Below, piece by piece: positions 1-8,689 of a stretch of DNA of 64,000 nt. A model generated the notes under the pieces. The model did no database searches and had not been told where the DNA came from. It was given only the letters and a program-made list of their open reading frames with translations. This DNA is from Burkholderia paludis (lineage in GTDB: Bacteria > Pseudomonadota > Gammaproteobacteria > Burkholderiales > Burkholderiaceae). Position 1 is the stretch's first letter. The number at the start of each line of letters is the position of its first letter. The stretch is taken from contig NZ_JPGL01000001.1 of the NCBI RefSeq assembly GCF_000732615.1, forward strand, positions 226,450-290,449. Direction: 5' to 3'. Both the position numbers and the translations under genes were made by a program.

Positions 1-1281
1 GACCAGTCGATGCTTGCCCTCTTCAACTCGCGACTTCAAGGCTCGGACTGGAAACTGAACCACCGATTTTCGACGCCGACCTTCCAGGACTACGGCATCG
101 ACCAGACATTCAAGGTCAGCGACCAGCACGAGTACATGCTCAAGTGTGCTTGCTGCAACCACTGGCAGGTGCCCGACTTCGAGCGCCCGTTCGTCCGAAT
201 CCCTGGCCTTCCTGACAGTCTCGACTTCGAGGAAATCGACGAAGCGATGATCGACGCCGGCGCGATCGACCTCGACGCCGCCTCGATCCACTGCGAGCAC
301 TGCGGTGCGCCCCTGAACCTTGGTAACCATGAGCGCCGTGCATGGGTGCCAAAGTACCCGCAACGCAAGCATGCGCGCGGCTACCGCGTGCGCGCCTTCT
401 CTACCGAGCGCCTACCGCCCAAGTACATCCTGCGGCAGCTCTTCATCTACAAGCGCAAGGACTTCATCCGAGGCTGGTACAACACCGTGCTTGGGCGCTC
501 CCACACCGGGGGCGACCAACGCCTGAACGACGCGGATATCAACGCAGCCTTCACCGAGTTCCAGCTGGTCCGTCCGTCGAGCAACACGATGCCGGCGTGG
601 CTCGGCATCGACATCGGCCAGACCTGCCACATCGTCGTCGGCGAGGGCTACGACGTGTCGTCGATCCACGTGGTCGAGTTCCTGACCGTGCCAGTCGGCC
701 GCTTGCTGGAGGAGATCGCACGCATCCTGACCGCGTATCGCCTCGTTGCCGGTGGCTGTGACCGTCACCCGTACACACCGACCGCCGAGGCGGTGCGTGA
801 CGTGTCACATCGCCGCGTCCTGCCGAACGAGTACCGTGGCTCCAAGGAAATCAATCTCGTCAAGGACCCTGCCGGCGAGATCACGCACATGCAGTCCAAC
901 CGGACGCTGCTCCTCGACGAAGTGGCCCGAGCCATCCGGCTGCGCAAGATCAAGTTCTCCGGTTACGGGACGCACCGCTCGGCGATCGTTGAGCACCTGA
1001 AAGACATGGTTCGCAATGAAGAACCAGAGAAAGAAGCGGAATGGAAGAAACTGAACGGCAACGATCACTTCTTCCATGCGTTGGGTTTCATGTTGTCTGC
1101 CGTGAAGCTGCACACCACCAACGCATCCGCCCTTTTCAACACGGAAACGCGCAGCGTCATCCAGATCGTCGGCGCGACCGTGGGCATGAACGAGACCAGT
1201 CAACTCATGCTGGCCAATACCAAACACACCACTGGCAACTTGATCTATGGCAACGACCACCACCCCCAACTCTTCTTCTAA
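1..1281 (+). CDS. Terminase large subunit (GpA-like), 5' end outside window
   Basis: DNA-packaging motor that translocates phage DNA through the portal and cuts it. Only the C-terminal 426 residues are present; the reading frame is open to base 1. Visible: a zinc-ribbon-like region with two CxxC pairs (CACC near residue 49, CEHC near 98) and the start of the nuclease domain with WLGIDIGQ, whose acidic residues fit the RNase H-like fold of TerL nucleases. GpA-family terminases are usually about 600-700 residues, so roughly a third, including the ATPase motifs, lies upstream. The 3' end overlaps the portal gene by 35 bases. Confidence 0.88.
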   Translation, partial: DQSMLALFNSRLQGSDWKLNHRFSTPTFQDYGIDQTFKVSDQHEYMLKCACCNHWQVPDFERPFVRIPGLPDSLDFEEIDEAMIDAGAIDLDAASIHCEHCGAPLNLGNHERRAWVPKYPQRKHARGYRVRAFSTERLPPKYILRQLFIYKRKDFIRGWYNTVLGRSHTGGDQRLNDADINAAFTEFQLVRPSSNTMPAWLGIDIGQTCHIVVGEGYDVSSIHVVEFLTVPVGRLLEEIARILTAYRLVAGGCDRHPYTPTAEAVRDVSHRRVLPNEYRGSKEINLVKDPAGEITHMQSNRTLLLDEVARAIRLRKIKFSGYGTHRSAIVEHLKDMVRNEEPEKEAEWKKLNGNDHFFHALGFMLSAVKLHTTNASALFNTETRSVIQIVGATVGMNETSQLMLANTKHTTGNLIYGNDHHPQLFF

Positions 1282-2830
1282 GGGAATCGGCGGGGCGCTC
1301 GGCGCGGCGCTCTCCATTATCCTGCCGCGTCGCTCTGCGAAGGGCGGCATGTCGATGCCTGGCACTTATAACCCGAGCGCGCCGACTCAGCTGCTCACGA
1401 TGCCGACGTATCGTGAGCACTTGACCGACATCTTTAGCTCGCGCACAGCGAACGATTCGCGCACGCTGATCAAGACCCTGCTCGTCCAGGACCCGGACGT
1501 GTCGGCTGCAGCCAACGCCTATCTGACCGTGGCCAATACCGACCTGATGGCAGTCGTCTACGACGTGAACGGGATGATCGACCGCGACGGCCAGAAGATC
1601 CTCAACGCAGTGATGCAGGGCTACGAGGTCCGAAACGACTACTCCAAGGGCTTTGACTTCAGGCCGTCGTTCAAGGAACTGGCCGAGAACTTCCGGTACA
1701 TGATCCTCGCGGGCGGATCGTTGCCGTGCGAAATGGTGCTTGACAAGACCTTCGTGCCGACCGAATTTCGCATGCTCGATCCCAAGACCCTCTGGTGGAT
1801 CGAACCTCAACCGGGTGTCTTCACGCCTGAGCAACGCACGTCGGCGGGTGACACCATCGACCTGACCATTCCGACGTTCTTCTGTAAGTTCTTCCGGCGT
1901 GACCCGACGACGATCTACACCTACTCGCCGTTTGTTTCCGCGATCAACACGATCGCCGGCCGGCAGCAGGTGATCAACGACCTGTACCGGATCATGCAGT
2001 TGACCGGATACCCGCGTCTCGAAGTGAAGGTGCTGGAAGACGTCATCACGCGCAATGCGCCTCTCGACACGAAAGCCAACCCCGTCAAGTTGCAGCAATA
2101 CGTCGCAAGTGTGCTAAACGGGATCAGTGGCCAGATCGCGAACATCAGACCGGATCAGGCGTTCATCCATACGGACTCGTCAGAGGTAAAGATGATCAAC
2201 GACAAGGCGCCGGGGATGGGTATCGACATCTCGTCGATCATAGAGACGCTGAACGCACAGAATCAAGCCGGCCTGCGCACGATGGGGACTATTCTCGGTC
2301 GAGGCAACGCTGGCGTGAACACAGCCTCGGTCGAAGCGCGTCTCTTCAGCATGACGGCCGAAGAGATCAACCAGCCGATCGCTGACCTGTTCTCGGACAT
2401 GTTGACGCTTGCGATCCGCCTGCAAGGATCGCAGTCCCGCGTAGTGTGCAAGTTCCGCCCTGCCGAGATGCGCCCGCTTACCGAACTGGAACCACAGCTC
2501 ACGATGCGTGCGTCGCGCCTGAAGGCCGACCTGTCGCTGGGCATCATCGACGATGACGAGTACCACCTTGAGATGTACGGACGCATTCGACCCGACTCAG
2601 CCCCAATCCTCAGTGGTACGAACTTCATGCCTGGAACGAACGCCCAGGCCATGACCGCTCAAGACAGTCTTGACCAGCCGAACGCTGGTGGTTCTGGAGG
2701 AGCGTCTGGAAAGACGAACGGCCCGCACGGCCCTGACGTCAGCAAGGTCAGCCCCAACTCCGACCCGCTCGGCCGGTCGCTTTCTTCAAAAGGCTCAAAG
2801 TCTGCCGCGAGTAACGCGGTGAAGCCCTAA
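1247..2830 (+). CDS. Portal protein
   Basis: 527 residues, the expected size for a phage portal, which forms the dodecameric DNA gate at one capsid vertex. A hydrophobic/Gly-rich N-terminus is followed by an extended alpha/beta core and a Gly/Ser/Asn-rich C-terminal tail typical of portals. Family assignment rests on its position (between terminase and capsid protease), its length and the general portal-like pattern (for example LDPKTLWWIEPQ, and the long helical region with NAQNQAGLRTMGTILG); I see no single decisive motif. The start lies 35 bases inside the terminase gene, suggesting translational coupling. The first codons are ACC/ACA threonine-rich, as in several genes of this phage. Confidence 0.8.
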   Translation: MATTTTPNSSSKGIGGALGAALSIILPRRSAKGGMSMPGTYNPSAPTQLLTMPTYREHLTDIFSSRTANDSRTLIKTLLVQDPDVSAAANAYLTVANTDLMAVVYDVNGMIDRDGQKILNAVMQGYEVRNDYSKGFDFRPSFKELAENFRYMILAGGSLPCEMVLDKTFVPTEFRMLDPKTLWWIEPQPGVFTPEQRTSAGDTIDLTIPTFFCKFFRRDPTTIYTYSPFVSAINTIAGRQQVINDLYRIMQLTGYPRLEVKVLEDVITRNAPLDTKANPVKLQQYVASVLNGISGQIANIRPDQAFIHTDSSEVKMINDKAPGMGIDISSIIETLNAQNQAGLRTMGTILGRGNAGVNTASVEARLFSMTAEEINQPIADLFSDMLTLAIRLQGSQSRVVCKFRPAEMRPLTELEPQLTMRASRLKADLSLGIIDDDEYHLEMYGRIRPDSAPILSGTNFMPGTNAQAMTAQDSLDQPNAGGSGGASGKTNGPHGPDVSKVSPNSDPLGRSLSSKGSKSAASNAVKP

Positions 2831-2837
2831 AAACTCT

Positions 2838-2866
2838 TTGACTCTCATTTAGCTGGTCGAAATAAT
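2838..2866 (+). promoter_or_regulatory. Sigma70-type promoter for head genes
   Basis: TTGACT at 2838-2843, 17-base spacer, AATAAT at 2861-2866. It lies in the 79-base gap between portal and protease-scaffold genes. The sequence AAAACTCTTTG just upstream of and overlapping the -35 recurs exactly at 26762-26772, before the endolysin gene, where it again overlaps a -35-like hexamer. Confidence 0.5.
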
Positions 2867-2909
2867 ACGGGCTACATTCACCGGGCAGCATTAAAAGCAC
2901 CAAACTGGC

Positions 2910-4037
2910 ATGGCTAAGAGCGTTCCGATCACACAAAGAATTCAGAATCTGATCACCCGCAATAGCGGGGGTGATCAGGTCGACTTCAGCGCGATCGTCG
3001 TGTTCGAGGCCTCGGTCACTAACACGCGCCCGTTGACGAAGCCCGGTTCGATTTTCGACAAAGGCCAGATCCAGGTCGACACGCTCAACCAGATGGCCAG
3101 CTACCTCAACAGTGGCGGCTTCGTCCCCCTTCAGACCCTTCACCCGAACGGAGACGAACTCCCCCTCGGTCGTTTTTTCTACGGTGAAGTCCTCCCGTCG
3201 ACGCTCGGTGACGGATCGAGCGAACTGGTCTGTCTTTTCTACTTGCCGAAAGACGACTCGAATGTCCCTAAGCTCGAAAACGGAATTATCGACGAAGTCA
3301 GCGTCGGTTTTGTCGGTCAACAACTGCTCTGTTCGAAATGCAGCTGGGACTGGCGCGGTCCGGAAGCCAGCTTCTCAAACTTCTACGACCGCGTGTGCGG
3401 GAATGATCACGTGCTCGGCGAAGACGGCGCGTATCTGAAGATCAACGGGCTGGATCGCTGGACTGAAACATCGCTCGTGTCGAAAGGCGCGGCGAACAAC
3501 GCGAAGATCTTGGGCCGCACGAAGCAGCGGCTCGGCCAAGAGCAGTACGACCGCTTGGCAGCTTCGGGCGTCGCACCCGAGCATTTGATGCTGATTGCCA
3601 CCACCACCACATCCCCTCGGAGTCCGAAGACGATGGATAAGGAACTGATCGAAGAACTGGCCAACCTGAAGGCTGGCCAAAAGATCCACGAACACACGAT
3701 TTCGCTGAAAGACGCAGAAATCACGGCGCTCAAGACGACCAACGAGGCGTTGAGCACCGAGAACAAGACGCTGAAGGAAGGCACCGAGCTGAAGGCTGCG
3801 CAAACCTCGCTGGCCGAGTCGCAAGCGAAGGTGACGGAGCTGGAAGCTTCGGCAAAGACTGCTGAAACCGAGGTCGCCGATCTGAAGGCGAAGCTCGCGA
3901 CCGCAGAAGCGCAGGTTGAAGTCCTGAAGGCGGGCGCTGGCAACGGCGGCCGCTCACAAGGTTCCGACACCGGCACTGGTGCAACGAAGGGGACGACGCT
4001 TCACGCGTCGAGCGCGTTCAAGTCCGCGCCGCGTTAA
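2910..4037 (+). CDS. Capsid maturation protease fused to scaffold
   Basis: 375 residues. The N-terminal 220 or so look like a prohead protease: a histidine in the LHPNGD segment (about residue 80) and a serine in EVSVGF (about residue 132), the arrangement of the U35-type assemblin proteases that cleave scaffold and capsid N-termini. Residues from about 240 to 350 form a long charged coiled coil (many Glu/Lys/Ala/Leu heptads), expected of a scaffold; the last 25 are Gly/Ser/Thr-rich. A CSKC pair near residue 144 is unusual. Fusion of protease and scaffold with an internal scaffold start is known from lambda (C/Nu3); a likely internal start is at 3633. Confidence 0.75.
   Translation: MAKSVPITQRIQNLITRNSGGDQVDFSAIVVFEASVTNTRPLTKPGSIFDKGQIQVDTLNQMASYLNSGGFVPLQTLHPNGDELPLGRFFYGEVLPSTLGDGSSELVCLFYLPKDDSNVPKLENGIIDEVSVGFVGQQLLCSKCSWDWRGPEASFSNFYDRVCGNDHVLGEDGAYLKINGLDRWTETSLVSKGAANNAKILGRTKQRLGQEQYDRLAASGVAPEHLMLIATTTTSPRSPKTMDKELIEELANLKAGQKIHEHTISLKDAEITALKTTNEALSTENKTLKEGTELKAAQTSLAESQAKVTELEASAKTAETEVADLKAKLATAEAQVEVLKAGAGNGGRSQGSDTGTGATKGTTLHASSAFKSAPR
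3633..4037 (+). CDS. Possible separately translated scaffold (internal start)
   Basis: In-frame ATG at codon 242 of the protease-scaffold gene, exactly where the coiled coil begins (MDKELIEELANLK), giving 134 residues. Upstream, CACCACCACCACA (3599-3611) and GAGTCCGA (3620-3627) form the same two-part arrangement seen directly before the endolysin start at 26833. That parallel, plus the lambda C/Nu3 precedent, makes internal initiation plausible. It is an inference; the Shine-Dalgarno match is weak. Confidence 0.35.
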   Translation: MDKELIEELANLKAGQKIHEHTISLKDAEITALKTTNEALSTENKTLKEGTELKAAQTSLAESQAKVTELEASAKTAETEVADLKAKLATAEAQVEVLKAGAGNGGRSQGSDTGTGATKGTTLHASSAFKSAPR

Positions 4038-4064
4038 GCGAACCCGCAACACGAGAGGTAATTC

Positions 4065-4487
4065 ATGAGCAACGCTATCGGTAACGGCGTCTCCCTTCGT
4101 GGTCTCTACGATGAGGATTCGCAGTATCCGTTCAACTTGGCCGCAGGCATCAAGAAAGGCCAGGACGAAGGCAAGGCCGTCTCGATCGACCCGACCGCGC
4201 CGAACACGGTGAAGCTGGCCGGCGACGGCGACCTGCTGGCCGGCCGACTTGAAACGATCGAAAACCGCGTGGCCGAAGGCCTGAACGTGGGCACGGTCTC
4301 GCTGGAAGGTGGCCTCGACTTCTTGGTCAAAGCGGGCTACGCCGCGACGCCGGGTGACCGCCTCGTCGGCGGTGGCGGCGGCACGGTTCGCAAGGCAGAC
4401 CCTGCGAAGGACGCATTCGCTGGCTACTCGCCCTGGTGCGTCGTCGAAGTGCTGGCCAGCGGCAACGTGGTCGCCATCGAGCTGTAA
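4065..4487 (+). CDS. Head decoration protein-like
   Basis: 140 residues, preceded by a good ribosome site (GAGAGGTAA, 4053-4061). It lies between the protease-scaffold and major capsid genes, the position of lambda gpD-like decoration proteins that stabilise the mature head. The sequence is rich in Gly, Val and Ala with short beta-strand-like segments and a run of Gly (VGGGGGTVRKAD), resembling the small beta-rich cement proteins. No catalytic motif. Function is inferred mainly from position and size. Confidence 0.6.
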   Translation: MSNAIGNGVSLRGLYDEDSQYPFNLAAGIKKGQDEGKAVSIDPTAPNTVKLAGDGDLLAGRLETIENRVAEGLNVGTVSLEGGLDFLVKAGYAATPGDRLVGGGGGTVRKADPAKDAFAGYSPWCVVEVLASGNVVAIEL

Positions 4488-4496
4488 AGAACGGCG

Positions 4497-4585
4497 GCAG
4501 ATGACCTCGCCCACCACCGGGGTCATCTGCTGGAAAAGCTGCAAAACCCTCGTCAGTTCCGACCACCACCGGGCTGACGAGGGTT
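4497..4585 (+). promoter_or_regulatory. Two tandem perfect hairpins before the capsid gene
   Basis: First: GCAGATGACC (4497-4506) pairs perfectly with GGTCATCTGC (4521-4530), 14-base loop. Second: AACCCTCGTCAG (4545-4556) pairs perfectly with CTGACGAGGGTT (4574-4585), 17-base loop. Both loops hold the same ACCACCACCGG-like motif. Neither is followed by a T-run, so these are more likely RNA processing, stability or translation-control elements for the highly expressed capsid gene than terminators. Confidence 0.6.
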
Positions 4586-4612
4586 CAAAAACAACTGACA
4601 ACGGATCAAAAC

Positions 4613-5806
4613 ATGGCAGATCTGATCGACATCGAACGCAAGGCCCCTGCGGAGGTACTTGCGAACCTCAAGCCGAGCGACGCGCTCGACACCCAGCGCT
4701 CGGTCGACGCTGGCAAGCGCCTCGTCCGCCTCTCCGCCGACGCTGGCCTGAACCTGCGTGACTACCTCACGCTCGCGATCGACCCGCGCAAGGCAGAGGA
4801 CTCCGCACGCTACGAAGGTCTGAACGGCTACGAAGCCGCCCTCGCCTACCTGAACCTGCCAGTTCGCCAGGATCTGTCGCAAGGCGTCCTGCTGCAAGCC
4901 GCTTCGGAAACGTTCCAGACGTATCCCGGCACCCGCGCGATGTTCCCGGAAGTCATGGACGATATCCTGCGCTGGAAGAACCGCCAGGACCAGATCGAGC
5001 AAGTCGCCCCGCTCGTCGCGCAGTCGCGCACGATCAACGGCACCGAGATGATCTCGACGTTCGTCGAAGACGATTCGAACGAGCGCACGACGCACACGAT
5101 CCCGGAACTGGGCCGCATCCCGGTTCGCACGATCCGCACGTCACAACAGACGGTCGGCATCTTCAAACACGGCTCGGGCTATCGTACCTCGTACGAATTC
5201 AACCGCCGTGCATCGCTCGACATCATGACGCCGTTTGCAGCCCGCGTCGGCCGCGAACTGGAGATCTCGAAGGTGCGTGCCGCGACGGCCATCCTGATCA
5301 ACGGCGACGGCGTCAACGGTGCAGCCAGCGCGGTCAAGGTGTCGGATTTCGGTGGCGACGCCAGCAAGGCGTTCTCGTCGAACTACAAGGCGCTCGCGAA
5401 GTGGCTCATGGCCCGCGCCAAGGCCGGTTACCCGATCGACACGATCATCGGCAACTACGACATGTTCGTGGAACTGCTGTTCATGTTCCAGCCGGTGACG
5501 GGCATCTCGGGCGCGCACGCGACCGACATCGAAGCGCTGGTCGCACAAGGCACGCCGAAGATCAACACGCAGGTGCCGATCCTCAACCAGTCGGTGAACT
5601 TCCACCTGTCGTCGGCAGTGCCGGAAGGCAAGCTGGTCGGCTTCACGAAGGCTGAAACGCTGGAAGAGCTGATCGAAGCCGGCTCGAACATCTCGGAAAA
5701 CGAGCGTTCGATCCTCAACCAGTCGATCACCTACGTTCGTACGGAAAACACCGGCTACAAGCTGGCGTTCCCGGACACGCGCCAAGTCCTCGACGTGACG
5801 GCGTAA
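4613..5806 (+). CDS. Major capsid protein
   Basis: 397 residues, the usual size for an HK97-fold capsid protein; position after the decoration gene and before a strong terminator fits the most abundant head protein. The N-terminal 90 residues are charged and helical and may be a delta-domain removed by the upstream protease. The remainder has the long-helix plus beta pattern of the P and A domains (for example the segment ending RVGRELEISKVRAATAIL, then a Gly/Asn-rich turn). There are no cysteines, as is common in capsid proteins. Translation follows the two hairpins at 4497-4585. Confidence 0.85.
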   Translation: MADLIDIERKAPAEVLANLKPSDALDTQRSVDAGKRLVRLSADAGLNLRDYLTLAIDPRKAEDSARYEGLNGYEAALAYLNLPVRQDLSQGVLLQAASETFQTYPGTRAMFPEVMDDILRWKNRQDQIEQVAPLVAQSRTINGTEMISTFVEDDSNERTTHTIPELGRIPVRTIRTSQQTVGIFKHGSGYRTSYEFNRRASLDIMTPFAARVGRELEISKVRAATAILINGDGVNGAASAVKVSDFGGDASKAFSSNYKALAKWLMARAKAGYPIDTIIGNYDMFVELLFMFQPVTGISGAHATDIEALVAQGTPKINTQVPILNQSVNFHLSSAVPEGKLVGFTKAETLEELIEAGSNISENERSILNQSITYVRTENTGYKLAFPDTRQVLDVTA

Positions 5807-5826
5807 GCCTCCGGTTGAGAGCCTGA

Positions 5827-5855
5827 AAGCCCGCCCCTCTCGGGCGGGCTTTTTT
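5827..5855 (+). terminator. Rho-independent terminator after capsid gene
   Basis: AGCCCGCCC (5828-5836) pairs with GGGCGGGCT (5842-5850), 5-base loop, followed by TTTTT. A textbook intrinsic terminator, 20 bases past the capsid stop. It probably limits the strong capsid transcript, with read-through supplying the joining genes. Confidence 0.92.
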
Positions 5856-5873
5856 ATGCCCTTTCATAGATAG

Positions 5874-6209
5874 ATGATGAAGATGAAGAAGATCCTCGCA
5901 CACACCACTGGCAAGTTCATGTTGCTCGACGGCATGAGCGGCGACGAACTGGACGCGTTCCGCCCTTCGGTCGTTCGTCAAACCCCGTTCATCAACACTC
6001 GTGTCGGTCTGAATCAGGTTGAGATCGTCGCGGAACTGAAGCCCGAGGCCACCGACGCCGAATACGTCCGCTTCTTGAAGGAAGCGGACGGCGACTTCGA
6101 CGTCGCCAACGAATCCTTCCTCGCGGTGTATGGCATCGACGCAGAGCCGACCGAGGCGGGTGAAGACGCCGAAGCCGCACCGGCAACGTCCCGTCGTCGT
6201 CGCTCGTAA
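5874..6209 (+). CDS. Small phage protein in head-tail joining region
   Basis: 111 residues, unrecognised. Begins with clustered Met/Lys (ATGs at 5874, 5877 and 5883 are all possible starts; no strong ribosome site decides). The middle is acidic with PFINTRVG and AEYVRFLKEAD segments; the C-terminus has an acidic/Ala linker and ends RRRRS. Located between the capsid gene and likely connector genes, it may be a small head-completion protein. Confidence 0.6.
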   Translation: MMKMKKILAHTTGKFMLLDGMSGDELDAFRPSVVRQTPFINTRVGLNQVEIVAELKPEATDAEYVRFLKEADGDFDVANESFLAVYGIDAEPTEAGEDAEAAPATSRRRRS

Positions 6210-6220
6210 GGAGACGCGCC

Positions 6221-6949
6221 ATGCAGTGGTTCCAGGCTGGTGAAGACCTCACCTTCGAAGTTGAGCTAATGGCCAGTGGCGTTCAGGCCCAGCCTGACGC
6301 CGGCTCCGTGACGTACACCGTGCGTGATCAGAGCGGCGCTGTCCTGGCCGGCCTGGACCACGCTGTGCTCGACGTACCGGGCACGACCGCCCATATCCTG
6401 CTACCGGCGAGCGCGAACGGTATCGCCGCGGGAAACGACACCGAGACCCGCTTCGTCTCCCTCGCCTTCAAGACCTCGGGACAGAGCCGTCAGCAGCAGG
6501 TGGCCTATGGCCTGCACCCCTTCATCCCGATGAGCGCCGATGCGGACGCTGTACGCGGTCTGATGGGGGTTTCCGTCGACGAGCTACCCGACGAGGCGAT
6601 CGAGTTGATCCCGGCGTATTACTCGCTGCGCGCCGACTATGGTGCTGACTTCACGAACGCCCTGGTCGTCGGCGACAGCCGCACGCGCTCGGCCGCAAAC
6701 CGCGCCCTCGCCGCGCGCACTGCGATTGATGCGCTGCCCTCCTTCCAGCTTCGGCTCGTGCAGTCGAAACAGGTTGAGAACTCGAACTTCTCCCGCTGGG
6801 ACTGGGTCGACCTCGACAAGCTGAAGGAAGACCTCACAACTCAACTCGGCGCGAGCCTTGCGCAACTGAGCGACACACTGGCCCGAACCGTCGCCGTGAC
6901 GCCGACGATCTTCGTGGTCTCCGCCCCTACTGACCCGGTGACAGGCTAG
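6221..6949 (+). CDS. Probable head-tail connector protein
   Basis: 242 residues with a strong ribosome site (AAGGAG, 6209-6214). The N-terminal 100 residues look like a beta-sandwich (TYTVRDQSGAVL, LAFKTSGQSRQQQVAYGL); residues 115-190 are helical and resemble gp6-like connector proteins; the C-terminus contains a short amphipathic helix. It sits where lambda- and HK97-like phages encode the connector that docks on the portal. Assignment is by position and general pattern only. Confidence 0.5.
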   Translation: MQWFQAGEDLTFEVELMASGVQAQPDAGSVTYTVRDQSGAVLAGLDHAVLDVPGTTAHILLPASANGIAAGNDTETRFVSLAFKTSGQSRQQQVAYGLHPFIPMSADADAVRGLMGVSVDELPDEAIELIPAYYSLRADYGADFTNALVVGDSRTRSAANRALAARTAIDALPSFQLRLVQSKQVENSNFSRWDWVDLDKLKEDLTTQLGASLAQLSDTLARTVAVTPTIFVVSAPTDPVTG

Positions 6950-6951
6950 TC

Positions 6952-7470
6952 ATGACCACTCTACCGCAGCTCACCCGAATCCTCGTGAACGTATCGCGGG
7001 GCAACGCCAAGGTGTACGGGATCGTCTCTTCACCGTCCGCGAAGTCCTCGTCGGAGCAGTTCACGACGCCGCAGCGCATGCTTCATGTGCGCCGTGGCTC
7101 TGTAGCCAACCCAGGCGACACGGTCAACGACCTCGGCTTCTACTACGTCCTCGGGGATTTCAGCCGAACGGCCAACGATGCGATCTTGCGCATGTTTCAT
7201 CTCCCGTTCAACGGAGATGTCCAACGAATTTCACACCAGACTGACCCCGTTTCCGGCTTCGCGCGCAACGAAACGATATCGACGATCGGAAAGACGTGGT
7301 ACGACGTTCGCCCCCTCGGCCAGACCACTGACGTCAGCAACTCCAAGCGTCAGCGCTATCGCATCATCACCGGGTTCCCGTTGCAAGAGGGCGACCTGAT
7401 CGGGCCGAGCAACTATCGCATCTCGAATGTGAAGTTCGAGCTGGGAGTTACCGTCGCCGAGGCGGAGTAA
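6952..7470 (+). CDS. Probable head-closure or neck protein
   Basis: 172 residues, beta-rich, no catalytic motif. It begins two bases after the previous stop, and its stop overlaps the next start by one base, so it is part of one joining-gene operon. Size and position fit a head-completion/stopper protein between connector and tail terminator. No family recognised from sequence. Confidence 0.45.
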   Translation: MTTLPQLTRILVNVSRGNAKVYGIVSSPSAKSSSEQFTTPQRMLHVRRGSVANPGDTVNDLGFYYVLGDFSRTANDAILRMFHLPFNGDVQRISHQTDPVSGFARNETISTIGKTWYDVRPLGQTTDVSNSKRQRYRIITGFPLQEGDLIGPSNYRISNVKFELGVTVAEAE

Positions 7471-8231
7471 TGGCAGACGTCAAGGCTGTTCAAGACAGCG
7501 TGATGCAGTTCGTCCAGAACTTCATCTTCCAAAACGTCACGAACATCCTTGCTGACTACGCCGACAAGGTCTCGCTGAAGATCAAGGACGAGATCACGAA
7601 AAAGCTGAACTCGTTCTTCACCGATCTCGTCGGGACAGGTTCGATCGGCTCGTCCGAGCCACCTATGTGGCTCGATCAAGTCGGGGCACACTGGAACGAG
7701 CTGACTTACTTCTATCTCCATTACGAGAAGAATGATCACGTCAACTATTTCCAGTACAGCGTCCTCCCGCGCCGGGTGAAGAACAGCCCCGAGTCGCGTC
7801 GTATGCGCCGCAAGCACATCGGTGACGCCAAGCAGATGAAGAACTCCCTGCGTAACGAGCTGATGCGTCTGGGCAACCCATCCCAGTATTTTGGCGAAGT
7901 CAAGGTGACGATCGACGCGACGCGCATACAGAGTCTCGGCCGCTACCCCGCCGGGACGATGCGCAATGGGGTCAAGGTGGGTGGACGATACTACAGCCGC
8001 CCGTCCGACACTGTCCGCATCGTAGTCGACTGGCTCCCGAGGCTTAACAACATGAACGTGTTGATCGCGAACATGGTCGAGCAGTACCTGCCTGAGACAA
8101 ACAACCTCGCCGCGAAGCTGACAAACAACCGGCGAGGCGCATACCGCCCGCTGGTGAGCGCCTACATCCTCTGGTATCAGCAGAACATGATCTTTCCGAT
8201 CATCAACCGAGCAGTTGAACCATACCTATGA
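7470..8231 (+). CDS. Phage joining-region protein, unknown
   Basis: 253 residues. The N-terminus is an amphipathic helical region (QDSVMQFVQNFIFQNVTNIL); the middle is basic with several Arg/Lys runs (PRRVKNSPESRRMRRKH); the rest has alternating hydrophobic strands. Overlaps its left neighbour by one base and its right neighbour by four. Might be a minor head/neck protein; the function cannot be read from sequence. Confidence 0.45.
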   Translation: MADVKAVQDSVMQFVQNFIFQNVTNILADYADKVSLKIKDEITKKLNSFFTDLVGTGSIGSSEPPMWLDQVGAHWNELTYFYLHYEKNDHVNYFQYSVLPRRVKNSPESRRMRRKHIGDAKQMKNSLRNELMRLGNPSQYFGEVKVTIDATRIQSLGRYPAGTMRNGVKVGGRYYSRPSDTVRIVVDWLPRLNNMNVLIANMVEQYLPETNNLAAKLTNNRRGAYRPLVSAYILWYQQNMIFPIINRAVEPYL

Positions 8232-8689
8232 AAAGCGAAAACCTCTATGGCGATCACCTGTCGAGTCTCCTGAGATTCTGCGCAGACCAAGCGACCAACT
8301 TTCAGGCCTCGACGGGCATATCGCTTCAACCCGTCTTCTTCGACTCGTACAACGACTACGACAAGCTACCATCCGGCAACCTGATCGGAGTCGCGCAGTA
8401 TTCACTCGACTTTGACGAACACCTGACGACGGTATCGGCTGTCGTCGGAGTCGCGACCGAGAACGATACGAACGACTTTAATCTCACGCGAGTGATGAGC
8501 GCACTGGTTCAGCGGCTGCTACCGACGAAGTCGATCGACGTGCTCGATGCGTTGAAGGGGGACAAACTGGGGACGATGGTGGTGCAAAACGGCGTTCGTG
8601 TCTTGCCCGTAGGTGGTGGGTTGGGACGATCCATGAAGTGGGTGGCGTTCATGGCATCGTCCACGGTTACTGCGGATCTTTCTTCGTAA
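8228..8689 (+). CDS. Probable tail terminator protein
   Basis: 153 residues, start overlapping the upstream stop (ATGA). It is the last joining gene before the tail tube gene, the usual place of the tail terminator that caps the tube and docks the head. Alternating beta segments and length (150 or so) fit that class. It converges on, and overlaps by 23 bases, the antisense Arc-like gene, so the two transcripts would be complementary at their 3' ends. Confidence 0.45.
   Translation: MKSENLYGDHLSSLLRFCADQATNFQASTGISLQPVFFDSYNDYDKLPSGNLIGVAQYSLDFDEHLTTVSAVVGVATENDTNDFNLTRVMSALVQRLLPTKSIDVLDALKGDKLGTMVVQNGVRVLPVGGGLGRSMKWVAFMASSTVTADLSS

Noticed and set aside
4497..4585. Tandem intrinsic terminators before the capsid gene
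   Set aside because: Neither stem is followed by a T-run, and the capsid gene needs strong transcription from upstream; a leader role is more likely.
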